A DNA stretch of 64,000 nucleotides, from NCBI GenBank assembly GCA_000384615.1, contig ARQU01000010.1:24654-88653 (forward strand), written 5' to 3'. Both the position numbers and the translations under genes were made by a program. Below the pieces are notes generated by a model. It saw nothing but the letters and a program-made list of their open reading frames with translations. It made no database searches and had not been told where the DNA came from. Shown one piece after another: positions 55,273 through 63,291 of this stretch (positions are counted from its first letter, which is position 1; the number at the start of each line of letters is the position of its first letter). This DNA comes from an alpha proteobacterium SCGC AAA536-G10 (GTDB taxonomy: Bacteria > Pseudomonadota > Alphaproteobacteria > Puniceispirillales > Marisalimonadaceae).

Positions 55273-56154
55273 TTAATCTCTTTTAGAAGTTTCATAATTA
55301 CTTGAAATTACATAATAGTCGTCAAAACCAACTTTTTGCCTTAAGTCTTTAAAGTCTAATAAAAATTCAGACCTGTCTTCATCTTTCATCAAAAGATTTA
55401 GTGAGTTAGTCATAGCTTTCATAGCGGAACTCATAACTGTTAACGGATAAACTGCAAGCTTATAACCTATATCTGCAAGCTCTGTCATAGGTAAATTTGG
55501 TGTAATACCACCTTCGACTATATTTGCTATTTTAAATCCTGGAACTTCTTTACAAATGGTTTTCATTTCATCTTTATTTTTGGGAGCTTCTACAAATAAT
55601 ATATCTGCACCTAATTCATAAAATTTCTGTGCTCTTGAAATAGATTCTTTCAACCCGTGTGTATGATTGGCATCTGTTCTTGCCATTATTAAAATATCAT
55701 AGCCTTCACTTCTCATATCACTTGCAGCTCTAATTCGGTCAAAGGCTTCTTCTCTTTCAACAACATCTTTACCTGGAGTATGGCCACATCTTTTTGGTGC
55801 CAATTGGTCCTCAATTAAAATCCCTGCACATCCAGCTTTTGAACATTCTTTTAATGTTCTTCTCACATTCATTGCATTTCCATAACCAGTGTCACCATCA
55901 ACTATCATAGGTATATTGATTGCATTACATATATTATTTGCTTGATCAAAAACTTCTGAAAAAGTCATAAGCCCAAGATCCGGGGAGCCTATTCTTGAAG
56001 CTGAAGCTGCAAATCCTGACATGAAAGTAACATCGAATTTCGCTTGCTCTATTAATTTAGCAGAAAGAGCGTCAAAACATGAAGGAATGGGAATAAAGTC
56101 TCTTTCGTTCATGAGAGTTCTTAAAATATCTGTTTGGCTTTTTTTTAAATTCAT
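55273..56154 (-). CDS. isocitrate lyase/PEP mutase family enzyme
   Basis: A 293-residue (beta/alpha)8 enzyme. 'IPIPSCFDALSAKLIEQAKFDVTFMSGFAASASRIGSPDLGLMTFSEV' and 'IPMIVDGDTGYGNAMNVRRTLKECSKAGCAGILIEDQLAPKRCGHTPGKDVV' carry the DxDxGYG metal site and the KRCGH catalytic loop, so a lyase (methylisocitrate, dimethylmalate or oxaloacetate decarboxylase type) is likelier than a phosphonomutase. The tail with 'LAVYPLTVMSSAMKAM' is also typical. It starts 17 bases after the E1-like gene. Substrate is not deducible. Confidence 0.88.
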   Translation of the reverse strand: MNLKKSQTDILRTLMNERDFIPIPSCFDALSAKLIEQAKFDVTFMSGFAASASRIGSPDLGLMTFSEVFDQANNICNAINIPMIVDGDTGYGNAMNVRRTLKECSKAGCAGILIEDQLAPKRCGHTPGKDVVEREEAFDRIRAASDMRSEGYDILIMARTDANHTHGLKESISRAQKFYELGADILFVEAPKNKDEMKTICKEVPGFKIANIVEGGITPNLPMTELADIGYKLAVYPLTVMSSAMKAMTNSLNLLMKDEDRSEFLLDFKDLRQKVGFDDYYVISSNYETSKRD

Positions 56155-56171
56155 ACGTTTGAGGATTTTAT

Positions 56172-58451
56172 TTAATTAAAACTAAAGCCTAGGTTAGAAA
56201 TACTTTGAGAGTCAATGGTAAACTCTTTAAAGAGATCTTCAACTTTTCCTGTTTGCCCAAAAGAAGAAACACCTAATGGGATAGTTTTATGGCCATTTAT
56301 AGAACCTATCCAGGATAAAGTCATTGGATGACCATCGATAACTGTTATTATTCTTGTATCCCTTGGAACGCATTCTAGTAGTAATTCTATATGACTTGTA
56401 CTATTTTGATTTTTCCATTCATGAAATAATTTATCAGAGCTTGTAATGCTAAGCACCCCTGAATTTTTAAATTTTTCACCTAACAAAGCTGTAGATTCTA
56501 TTGCTTCAATTGCAACAGCTCCTTGATAAACAATAATAACTTCTGGATTTGGACCTGGCTTCTTTAACCAATAGCCTCCCTTTATAATATTATTTTTCAA
56601 CTCGTTATCTATCTCTCTCATAGGCTGATCAATAGATCTGGTAGTTAATCTCAAGTAAATAGATCCACCAGCCTCGTCTTGGAGATAATTAAAACCATAA
56701 TTCATAATTAAAGCTAGTTCATCTGCAAAAGCGGGTTCAAAACTTAAAAGTCCTGGCTGACTTATACCAATTAAAGGTGTGCCAATGGACTGATGAGCTC
56801 CTCCTTCTGGAGCTAAAGAAATTCCTGATGGGGTCCCAACAATCATAAATCTAGCATCTTGATAACAAGCATAATTCATTGCATCTAGTCCCCTAGATAT
56901 AAAAGGGTCATACACTGTACCAATTGGAAATAACCTCTCACCAAAAAATTCATGAGAAAGTCCAGCTGCACCTAACATTAAAAAAAGGTTCATTTCAGCA
57001 ATACCAAGTTCTATATGCTGTCCTTGAGAAGAAAATATCCATTTTTGAGCTGAAGGAATTTTTCTATCTTTAAAAGTATCTGAACTATCCTTTCTACTAA
57101 ATAAACCTTTCCTATTTATCCAAGGACCTAAGTTAGTAGAAACAGAGACATCTGGAGAAGTTGTTAAAATTCTTTGACTAAAGTCAGTATTATTTTTTGC
57201 ATATTGATCTAAAATTTTACCAAAGGCATTTTGCGTTGAAATTTTTGTTTCCTTAATAAAAACGTTTTCATCAACTGATACTTTTTTACATTGATATTTT
57301 CTATGCTTTGCTTTTTGAAATGGTAGATTTTTAATATATTTATCCAATTCAACATTATTTTTTTCATCAGAAAATCTATTCCATTCATTCCCATCAGAAA
57401 TACCATACTTTAATCTAAAACTATTCATTTGGGCTTTGGTCATCAATCCTGCATGATTATCTTTATGACCAGCTAAAGGTGTTCCCCATCCTTTGATTGT
57501 ATAGGCAATGAAAGCTGTTGGTTTATCATCTTTTACTTTTTCAAAAACTTTTATCAATGTTTGGACACAATGACCGCCTAAGTTAGCCATTAAATCTAGA
57601 AACTCGCTATCTGTTCTTTTATTTATTAATTCGGAAACAATATCCTGATCGCCAATATCATCCAATATTCTTTGCTTAAAAGTAGAACCACCTTCATAAA
57701 TTAAGGCTGAATAGAGCTGATTTGGACAATCATCAATCCATTTTTTTAATAAATGACCACCTGGTTCATCAAATGCTTCTTTTTGCAATTTACCATATTT
57801 TAAAATAATGAGATTCCAGCCAAAAGCTTCAAAAACAGAACCTAAACGCTCAGATAATCCTTCATGAACTACTCCGTCTAATGATTGTCTATTATAATCT
57901 ATTATCCACCAAACATTCCTTAAGTCATGTTTCCATCCTTCTTGAAGACATTCATAAACATTACCTTCGTCAAGCTCAGCATCTCCAACTAACGCAATCA
58001 TCCTTCCTTGAGGTATTTTTTTTCCAAACTGTTTTCTTGAAACATATTCCTGTATAAGTGAAACAAAGCTGGTCATCGCTACACCTAGCCCAACCGAACC
58101 TGTTGAAATATCAACATCATCAATATCTTTTGTTCTAGAAGGATATGACTGAGCACCTCCAAAACCTCTAAAATTTTCAATATTTTCTCTAGTTTGCAAC
58201 CCAGACAAATACTGAATCGCATGAAATACTGGACTAGCGTGTGGTTTTACAGCAACTCTATCTTCTGGTCTTAAAATGTTAAAATATAATGCTGTCATTA
58301 TTGAAACAATTGACGCAGAACTAGCCTGATGACCTCCTACTTTTAAACCATCTTCATTATTCCTAAGATGGTTAGCATTATGTATCATCCAACAAGAAAG
58401 CCATAAAACCTTCTTCTCAATAATTTTCAATAATTTATTTTTATTTAACAT
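56172..58451 (-). CDS. homodimeric-type 2-oxoacid dehydrogenase E1 / transketolase-like protein
   Basis: A 759-residue thiamine-diphosphate enzyme of the AceE type. 'LRNNEDGLKVGGHQASSASIVSIMTALYFNIL' and 'DVDISTGSVGLGVAMTSF' precede the ThDP site 'GRMIALVGDAELDEGNVYECLQEGWKHDLRNVWWIIDYNRQSLDG'. The C-terminal half has 'GIAEMNLFLMLGAAGLSHEFFG' with the activating Glu. It is shorter than AceE (about 890). A diverging Lrp regulator with a palindromic operator recalls mdeB/mdeR (2-oxobutyrate dehydrogenase E1) of Pseudomonas; I infer a similar role. No E2 or E3 gene is present here. Confidence 0.85.
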   Translation of the reverse strand: MLNKNKLLKIIEKKVLWLSCWMIHNANHLRNNEDGLKVGGHQASSASIVSIMTALYFNILRPEDRVAVKPHASPVFHAIQYLSGLQTRENIENFRGFGGAQSYPSRTKDIDDVDISTGSVGLGVAMTSFVSLIQEYVSRKQFGKKIPQGRMIALVGDAELDEGNVYECLQEGWKHDLRNVWWIIDYNRQSLDGVVHEGLSERLGSVFEAFGWNLIILKYGKLQKEAFDEPGGHLLKKWIDDCPNQLYSALIYEGGSTFKQRILDDIGDQDIVSELINKRTDSEFLDLMANLGGHCVQTLIKVFEKVKDDKPTAFIAYTIKGWGTPLAGHKDNHAGLMTKAQMNSFRLKYGISDGNEWNRFSDEKNNVELDKYIKNLPFQKAKHRKYQCKKVSVDENVFIKETKISTQNAFGKILDQYAKNNTDFSQRILTTSPDVSVSTNLGPWINRKGLFSRKDSSDTFKDRKIPSAQKWIFSSQGQHIELGIAEMNLFLMLGAAGLSHEFFGERLFPIGTVYDPFISRGLDAMNYACYQDARFMIVGTPSGISLAPEGGAHQSIGTPLIGISQPGLLSFEPAFADELALIMNYGFNYLQDEAGGSIYLRLTTRSIDQPMREIDNELKNNIIKGGYWLKKPGPNPEVIIVYQGAVAIEAIESTALLGEKFKNSGVLSITSSDKLFHEWKNQNSTSHIELLLECVPRDTRIITVIDGHPMTLSWIGSINGHKTIPLGVSSFGQTGKVEDLFKEFTIDSQSISNLGFSFN

Positions 58452-58514
58452 TTAAAAAGTCTAACACTTTATTAATGAAATAAATGACTAAAGATAACAA
58501 TTTTACTTTCAATT

Positions 58515-58531
58515 TTAGCATAATATGCTAA
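58515..58531. promoter_or_regulatory. Lrp-type operator palindrome between E1 and Lrp genes
   Basis: TTAGCATAATATGCTAA is a perfect palindrome with 7-base arms and a 3-base centre at 58522-58524. The inner 15 bases fit the published E. coli Lrp consensus YAGHAWATTWTDCTR at 14 of 15 positions by eye. It lies in the 122-base divergent gap, 51 bases upstream of the regulator start and 72 bases upstream of the E1 gene. Probably the binding site of the adjacent Lrp-family protein. Confidence 0.75.
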
Positions 58532-58573
58532 TAATTAATTTTTTATAAAATATTTTACTTTAAAGAGGGTCTT

Positions 58574-59041
58574 TTGAGCAATATTGATAGAATAGACCAA
58601 AAAATAATATTTTTTCTTCAAAAGGACGGTCGATTAACAAATTTTGATTTAGCTGAAAAGGTAGGTCTATCTCCATCACCTTGTTTAAGAAGAGTAAAAA
58701 GTTTAGAACAAAAAGGTTTAATTGCTGGCTATACTGCAATTATAGATGAAGTATCTTATGGGTATCCAGTAACAGCATTTGTTTCTGTAAGACTAGAAAA
58801 TCAAACTGATCAAATCCTAAAGTCATTCGAAAAAGAAATCACATCTTTGGACGCTGTTATGGATTGTTGGTTGGTAACAGGAAATAGAGATTATTTACTT
58901 AGAGTAGTAGCATCAGACTTAAAAAATTATGAGATTTTTATGAGAGAAGAATTGACCAAAGTAAAAGGGATTGCTTCTATCGAAACAAACTTTGCTCTAG
59001 GTAGAGTTAAAACTAAAAACAACCTACCTTTAAACTCATAA
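58574..59041 (+). CDS. Lrp/AsnC-family regulator of the divergent catabolic block
   Basis: A 155-residue Lrp-type regulator. The helix-turn-helix is 'IDRIDQKIIFFLQKDGRLTNFDLAEKVGLSPSPCLRRVKSLEQKGLI' (residues 3-49), followed by a RAM domain with 'VTAFVSVRLENQTDQILKSFEKEI', 'VMDCWLVTGNRDYLLRVVASDLKNYEIFM'. The start is TTG with GAGGG 4 bases upstream. It diverges from the E1-like gene and is followed by a hydrolase gene in the same direction. It likely activates or represses the nitrile hydratase/E1 block in response to an amino acid. Confidence 0.93.
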   Translation: MSNIDRIDQKIIFFLQKDGRLTNFDLAEKVGLSPSPCLRRVKSLEQKGLIAGYTAIIDEVSYGYPVTAFVSVRLENQTDQILKSFEKEITSLDAVMDCWLVTGNRDYLLRVVASDLKNYEIFMREELTKVKGIASIETNFALGRVKTKNNLPLNS

Positions 59042-59062
59042 TTTAATTAGAAAGTAATAAAA

Positions 59063-59962
59063 TTGATTGCAGATTTAAAACAAATAAAAGCTGGAGATCT
59101 AAATGTAAGCTATTTTGAATCAGGTCCAATAGATGGTGTTCCCGTTATCCTACTGCATGGTTTTCCTTATGATATTCATTCATACCTTGAAGTGGTCCCT
59201 GTTTTATCAAATGCTAGATGTAGAGTAATTGTGCCTTATCTTAGGGGTTTTGGAAAAACTTCATTCTTAGCAAAAAAAACTTTAAGATCTGGTCAACAAG
59301 CTGCACTGGGATACGATTTATTAAATTTAATGAATTCAATTAAAATAGAAAAAACTATCTTAGCTGGCTATGATTGGGGAGGTAGGGCGGCGTGTGTAGT
59401 TGCTGCTCTTTACCCAGAAAGATGTCTAGGATTAATCTCATGTAATGGCTATAATATTCAAGATATAAAAAATTCTTCAAAACCCTCAAATCCAAATACT
59501 GAGCAAAAATTATGGTATCAGTACTTTTTTCATAGTGAAAGAGGTCGTTTGGCCTTAATAAACAAGCGTCATGATTTTATAAAATATCTCTGGCAAACAT
59601 GGTCACCTTCTTGGGATTTTAATTATGAAATATATGGTTTAAGCAAAAACTCATTTGATAATTCTGATTTTGTAGATGTGGTTGTGCATAGCTACAAACA
59701 TAGATTTGGTATAGTTGCTGGAGATCCAAAATTTAATCTAATTGAAAAAGACTTATCTAAACAACCCACAATTTCAGTTCCAAGTATAACTATTGACGGT
59801 GAAACTGACGGCGTTTCAGGGTTGTCTAATATTACTAAAATTAAACAAAAATTCTCCTCTCACGTTAGACATCAAATTCTACCAAACACGGGACATAATG
59901 TACCTCAAGAGGATCCTAAAAATTTTTCTAAAGCTGTTCTAGAATTAGCATTTGTTAATTAA
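59063..59962 (+). CDS. alpha/beta hydrolase with Asp nucleophile (epoxide hydrolase/dehalogenase-like)
   Basis: A 299-residue hydrolase. Oxyanion region 'VILLHGFPYDIHSYLEVVPVL'; nucleophile position in 'ILAGYDWGGRAACVVAALYPERC' is Asp (about residue 111), as in epoxide hydrolases and haloacid/haloalkane dehalogenases rather than Ser esterases; the His is in 'ILPNTGHNVPQEDP'. The start is TTG at 59063, 21 bases after the regulator gene, so cotranscription with the Lrp gene is likely. Substrate unknown; it may belong to the same catabolic unit. Confidence 0.85.
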   Translation: MIADLKQIKAGDLNVSYFESGPIDGVPVILLHGFPYDIHSYLEVVPVLSNARCRVIVPYLRGFGKTSFLAKKTLRSGQQAALGYDLLNLMNSIKIEKTILAGYDWGGRAACVVAALYPERCLGLISCNGYNIQDIKNSSKPSNPNTEQKLWYQYFFHSERGRLALINKRHDFIKYLWQTWSPSWDFNYEIYGLSKNSFDNSDFVDVVVHSYKHRFGIVAGDPKFNLIEKDLSKQPTISVPSITIDGETDGVSGLSNITKIKQKFSSHVRHQILPNTGHNVPQEDPKNFSKAVLELAFVN

Positions 59963-59965
59963 CAT

Positions 59966-61180
59966 TTATGAATTAGCTATTTGAAGAGGTATACCAAACT
60001 CCTTCTGACATATTTCGGCTAAAATTTTTACCCCCTCATCAATTTCTTCTATTGACGGATTACCAAAACAAAGTCGAATTTTATGATCTCCACTAGAGTT
60101 AATCGACCATTCATTTCCAGGATTTATCGCGACACCGTCTTTTAATGCAAGTTCGTATAAGCGTGATGTATCCACATTATTAGGTAAATTAATCCACACA
60201 AAAATTCCACCAACAGGTTTATTATAATCTGCTGTAGAGCCAAAGTATTTATCTAACGCATTGCATATGGCGTCTGACTTTTTTTTAAGTTCATTTCTAA
60301 GTATTTTTATATGGGAATCAAAATTAATTTTACAAAACTCTGCAAGTGCCATTTGCTCCAATGATCCACTTCCGGCATCAGTTTTATAAGGGAGTATTCT
60401 TGATAAAATACTCCAATCAGCTGTTAAGTATCCCACCCTTAACGCCGGTGCAATAGATTTTGAAAAAGAGCCACAATATATTACATAACCATCATTATCA
60501 TAAGATTTTATTGCTGGAGGCCTTTCTTTATCAAAAATAAGATCCGCATAACAATCATCTTCAAAAATTGGTATTTCAAATTTTTTAGATAATTTTATTA
60601 GAGCTTTTCTTTTATCCACAGACATAATAGTGCCTGTTGGATTCTGAATTGTTGGAATAGTGTAAATAAATCTTGGTCTGATTTTCTTTTTCTTAAGGCT
60701 TTCTAAGGTTTGTTCTAAAGCCTCAATATTCATTCCATCTTTTTCCAATGGAATACCTATCATATTAACGCCTATCCTTCTAAGCCTTGAAATAGTGCCA
60801 CCATAATTTTCTTCTTCGATTATAACTGTGTCGCCTTTTTTTAAAAATGTTTGATTTACTAGGTCTAATGCCTGCAAAGATCCAGAAACTACTAACAATT
60901 CTTTTTCAGAACAGTTAATGCTCGCACTTTTTTTTAATTGTTTTGAAATGAATTGCCTGAGTGGCAGATATCCCTGGGGACCACTTTCCAATCCATATTT
61001 GGCTAATGTTTTTCCCTCTTTTAAAATTATTTTATCTATAGATTCTTTTAAGGATGTAATTGGTATGCTTTCATTATCATTATGCCCACCAATAAAGTTA
61101 AACTTTGGATAACCCTTCCATTCAATCGCTGGTCCTAAAGCATCTGAGTGTAAAAAACTATTAATATTAAACATATTCAC
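59966..61180 (-). CDS. PLP-dependent aminotransferase (2-aminoadipate/class I-II type)
   Basis: A 404-residue aminotransferase. 'YGLESGPQGYLPLRQFISKQLKKSASINCSEKELLVVSGSLQALDLVNQTFLKKGDTVIIEEENYGGTI' and 'FIYTIPTIQNPTGTIMSVDKRKALIKLSKKFEIPIFEDDCYADLIFD' are the family core, and 'YCGSFSKSIAPALRVGYLTA' holds the PLP Lys. The C-terminal 'HKIRLCFGNPSIEEIDEGVKILAEI' provides the carboxylate Arg. It resembles LysN-type enzymes and MocR C-terminal domains but has no N-terminal DNA-binding part. Converges on the upstream hydrolase with a 3-base gap. Confidence 0.9.
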   Translation of the reverse strand: MNMFNINSFLHSDALGPAIEWKGYPKFNFIGGHNDNESIPITSLKESIDKIILKEGKTLAKYGLESGPQGYLPLRQFISKQLKKSASINCSEKELLVVSGSLQALDLVNQTFLKKGDTVIIEEENYGGTISRLRRIGVNMIGIPLEKDGMNIEALEQTLESLKKKKIRPRFIYTIPTIQNPTGTIMSVDKRKALIKLSKKFEIPIFEDDCYADLIFDKERPPAIKSYDNDGYVIYCGSFSKSIAPALRVGYLTADWSILSRILPYKTDAGSGSLEQMALAEFCKINFDSHIKILRNELKKKSDAICNALDKYFGSTADYNKPVGGIFVWINLPNNVDTSRLYELALKDGVAINPGNEWSINSSGDHKIRLCFGNPSIEEIDEGVKILAEICQKEFGIPLQIANS

Positions 61181-61269
61181 TCTCCATTCCTTTTAATAAT
61201 ATTATAAAGAAATTTTTTGTAAAATATTTATAAAAAATTATAATTTAATAAATTTAAAAAAGTGTTGTT

Positions 61270-61638
61270 ATGCAATCGATTGAAACATGGATAGTTAAAA
61301 TTAATTCTAATAAACGATTAATTGAAAAAGGTCGTTGGGTAAATTTAACTTTTACCTTTGGTATTGGACAAAATGATTATTTATTTGAAATTATTGAAGG
61401 TAAAGTTATCTCCACAACTAAAAGAACAATTTTAACTAGAAGTGGAACTTTTAAAATTCATGGGGAAAAAATTGCTTGGGAAAAGCATTGGCTTAATATT
61501 CCTCCAAGAGATTATCACGATATTTTTGCTATGCTTGCTAAAAAATTAATTATTGTAGACGGCAATTTGACTCCATTTATGCAAAACCTTCAGTATTTTA
61601 AAGATCTTATTGCATCAAATAGACAGTCTATTAAGTAG
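61270..61638 (+). CDS. small SCP2-like protein
   Basis: A 122-residue protein with no close named match. 'NDYLFEIIEGKVISTTKRTILTRSGTFKIHGEKIAWEKHWLNIPPRDYHDIFAMLAKKLIIVDGNLTPFMQNLQYFKDLI' has the flow of a sterol-carrier (SCP2) domain: a short strand pair with a Gly turn, then a helix and 'GDLxPxMxNLxYxKxLL'-like end. The recognition is tentative. It is followed 7 bases later by an alpha/beta hydrolase, suggesting a two-gene unit acting on a hydrophobic substrate. Alternative: unrelated hypothetical. Confidence 0.6.
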   Translation: MQSIETWIVKINSNKRLIEKGRWVNLTFTFGIGQNDYLFEIIEGKVISTTKRTILTRSGTFKIHGEKIAWEKHWLNIPPRDYHDIFAMLAKKLIIVDGNLTPFMQNLQYFKDLIASNRQSIK

Positions 61639-61645
61639 GTTAACT

Positions 61646-62500
61646 ATGAAAAGTATTAATATAGAATTTGAAGATATAATTGGCAGATACTTAAATATAA
61701 ATGTAGATGACACAAATTACAGAATTTATGTTGAAGAAGCAGGTCAAGGTATTCCTTTACTATGTCTTCATACAGCAGGATCAGACGGGCGTCAGTTTCG
61801 CCATATTTTAAATGATCAAAAAATAACTAAAAATTTTAGAGTTATTGCTTTTGATCTTCCTTGGCACGGAAAATCCAATCCTCCAGAAGGTTACGAATTA
61901 AATGATTATAAATTAACTACAAATCTATATAAAAAAATTATAATGTCTTTTTGTGATAATTATAAATTAAATGAACCTGTTATTATGGGCTGTTCCATGG
62001 GAGGAAGAGTTGTTTTACATCTTGCCTTAGAACATAGTAATTATTTTAAAGCTGTCATTGCCCTTGAAGGTTCAGATAAACTAGAACCCTACTATGATTT
62101 GGACTGGTTATATAGACCTGATATTCATGGTGGATTAATTCAATCTGCATTTGTTTCATCTCAAATAGCTCCTCAAAGTCCTGATAAATTTAGACACGAG
62201 ACATTATGGCATTATATGCAAGGAGGCCCTGGGATTTTTAAAGGAGATCTTTACTTTTATTGGCATGACGGCGATTTTGATGATCGCTCAGGTTTGATAG
62301 ATACCTCAAAATGTCCTGTATATTTATTATCTGGTGAATACGATTGTTCTTGTACTCCTGAAAGAACTTTAGCAACAGCAAGCAGAATAAAAGGAGCTAA
62401 AGCTGTCATAATTCCTGATATAGGACATTTTCCAATGTCAGAAAATCCAGAATTATTTAAATCTTATATTTATCCAATTTTAGATGAAATCTTAGAATAA
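61646..62500 (+). CDS. alpha/beta hydrolase
   Basis: A 284-residue hydrolase starting at the ATG 61646, which follows AAGTAGGT; an ATG at 61610 is in frame but lies inside the upstream gene. Oxyanion region 'LLCLHTAGSDGRQFRHILND', nucleophile Ser in 'VIMGCSMGGRVVLHLAL', acid in 'LLSGEYDCSCTPERT', His in 'IPDIGHFPMSENPELF'. 'IAFDLPWHGKSNPPEG' is a typical meta-cleavage or lipolytic hydrolase stretch. Substrate unknown. Confidence 0.87.
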   Translation: MKSINIEFEDIIGRYLNINVDDTNYRIYVEEAGQGIPLLCLHTAGSDGRQFRHILNDQKITKNFRVIAFDLPWHGKSNPPEGYELNDYKLTTNLYKKIIMSFCDNYKLNEPVIMGCSMGGRVVLHLALEHSNYFKAVIALEGSDKLEPYYDLDWLYRPDIHGGLIQSAFVSSQIAPQSPDKFRHETLWHYMQGGPGIFKGDLYFYWHDGDFDDRSGLIDTSKCPVYLLSGEYDCSCTPERTLATASRIKGAKAVIIPDIGHFPMSENPELFKSYIYPILDEILE

Positions 62501-62501
62501 T

Positions 62502-63278
62502 TTAACCAGTCTTTTCAATATTTCCACAAACACTTACAGCCTGACCAGATATATTCTTCCCTAAGGGACTGCACAAAAAATGAGCCTGTTCAGCTAAATC
62601 ATCATGAGTAACAAACCTGTTAAGCGACGCACCTGATAAAATTTCATCTTTCATCTCATCAAAAGAAATATTTTTGACTTTGGCTTTAGCTTCGATTACT
62701 CGATTTTGTCTTTCACCCTCTACAATCCCAGGCAAAAGAGCATTAGCCCTAATGCCCCTAGGGCCTAATTCAATAGCTAAGCTTTTAACCATGCCTATTA
62801 CAGCCCATTTCGTTGCAGCATATGGAAGTCTGTATGCAAAACCAACTCTTCCTGCGACTGATGAAACTGAAAGGATAGACCCTTCATCATTCATACGAGG
62901 AACAACTAATCTCATGGTTTCAAAGTGACTGGTCATATTTACCTGAAGACACTCTTGCCATCCACCTAAAGTTTGATCACCAACTCCAGCAGTCTCACCA
63001 GCTATTCCTGCATTGTTAACAATTATGTCAACTTCTTTTAAATAATCAAAACCTGCCTCAACCATGGATGCAATTAATTGCGTTTGCCTAAGGTCACATA
63101 GCATTGCTTTAATATTATCATCAATATCGTTTACTTTATTAACTGCATCTTGATTGATATCGCATACAAAAACTTTCGCACCAGCCTTCTCAAACCTTTT
63201 GGCTATGGCATACCCTATTCCGTCAGCACCAGCAGTTATTAGAGCTTTCTTCCCCTCAAGAAGTCTCTCATAATTCAT
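62502..63278 (-). CDS. short-chain dehydrogenase/reductase
   Basis: A 258-residue SDR. The cofactor loop is 'KKALITAGADGIGYAIAKRFEKAGAKVFVCDIN' (TAGADGIG), 'IIVNNAGIAGE' is the NNAG motif, Ser in 'ILSVSSVAGRVG' and the YxxxK pair in 'RLPYAATKWAVIGMVKSLAIELGPRGIRANALLPGIV'. The C-terminal 'HDDLAEQAHFLCSPLGKNISGQAVSVCGNIEKTG' is typical. It lies 13 bases after the BKACE gene on the same strand, so it may reduce or oxidise a 3-hydroxy/3-keto acid in the same pathway. Confidence 0.93.
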   Translation of the reverse strand: MNYERLLEGKKALITAGADGIGYAIAKRFEKAGAKVFVCDINQDAVNKVNDIDDNIKAMLCDLRQTQLIASMVEAGFDYLKEVDIIVNNAGIAGETAGVGDQTLGGWQECLQVNMTSHFETMRLVVPRMNDEGSILSVSSVAGRVGFAYRLPYAATKWAVIGMVKSLAIELGPRGIRANALLPGIVEGERQNRVIEAKAKVKNISFDEMKDEILSGASLNRFVTHDDLAEQAHFLCSPLGKNISGQAVSVCGNIEKTG

Positions 63279-63291
63279 CTTTTTCTACTTT

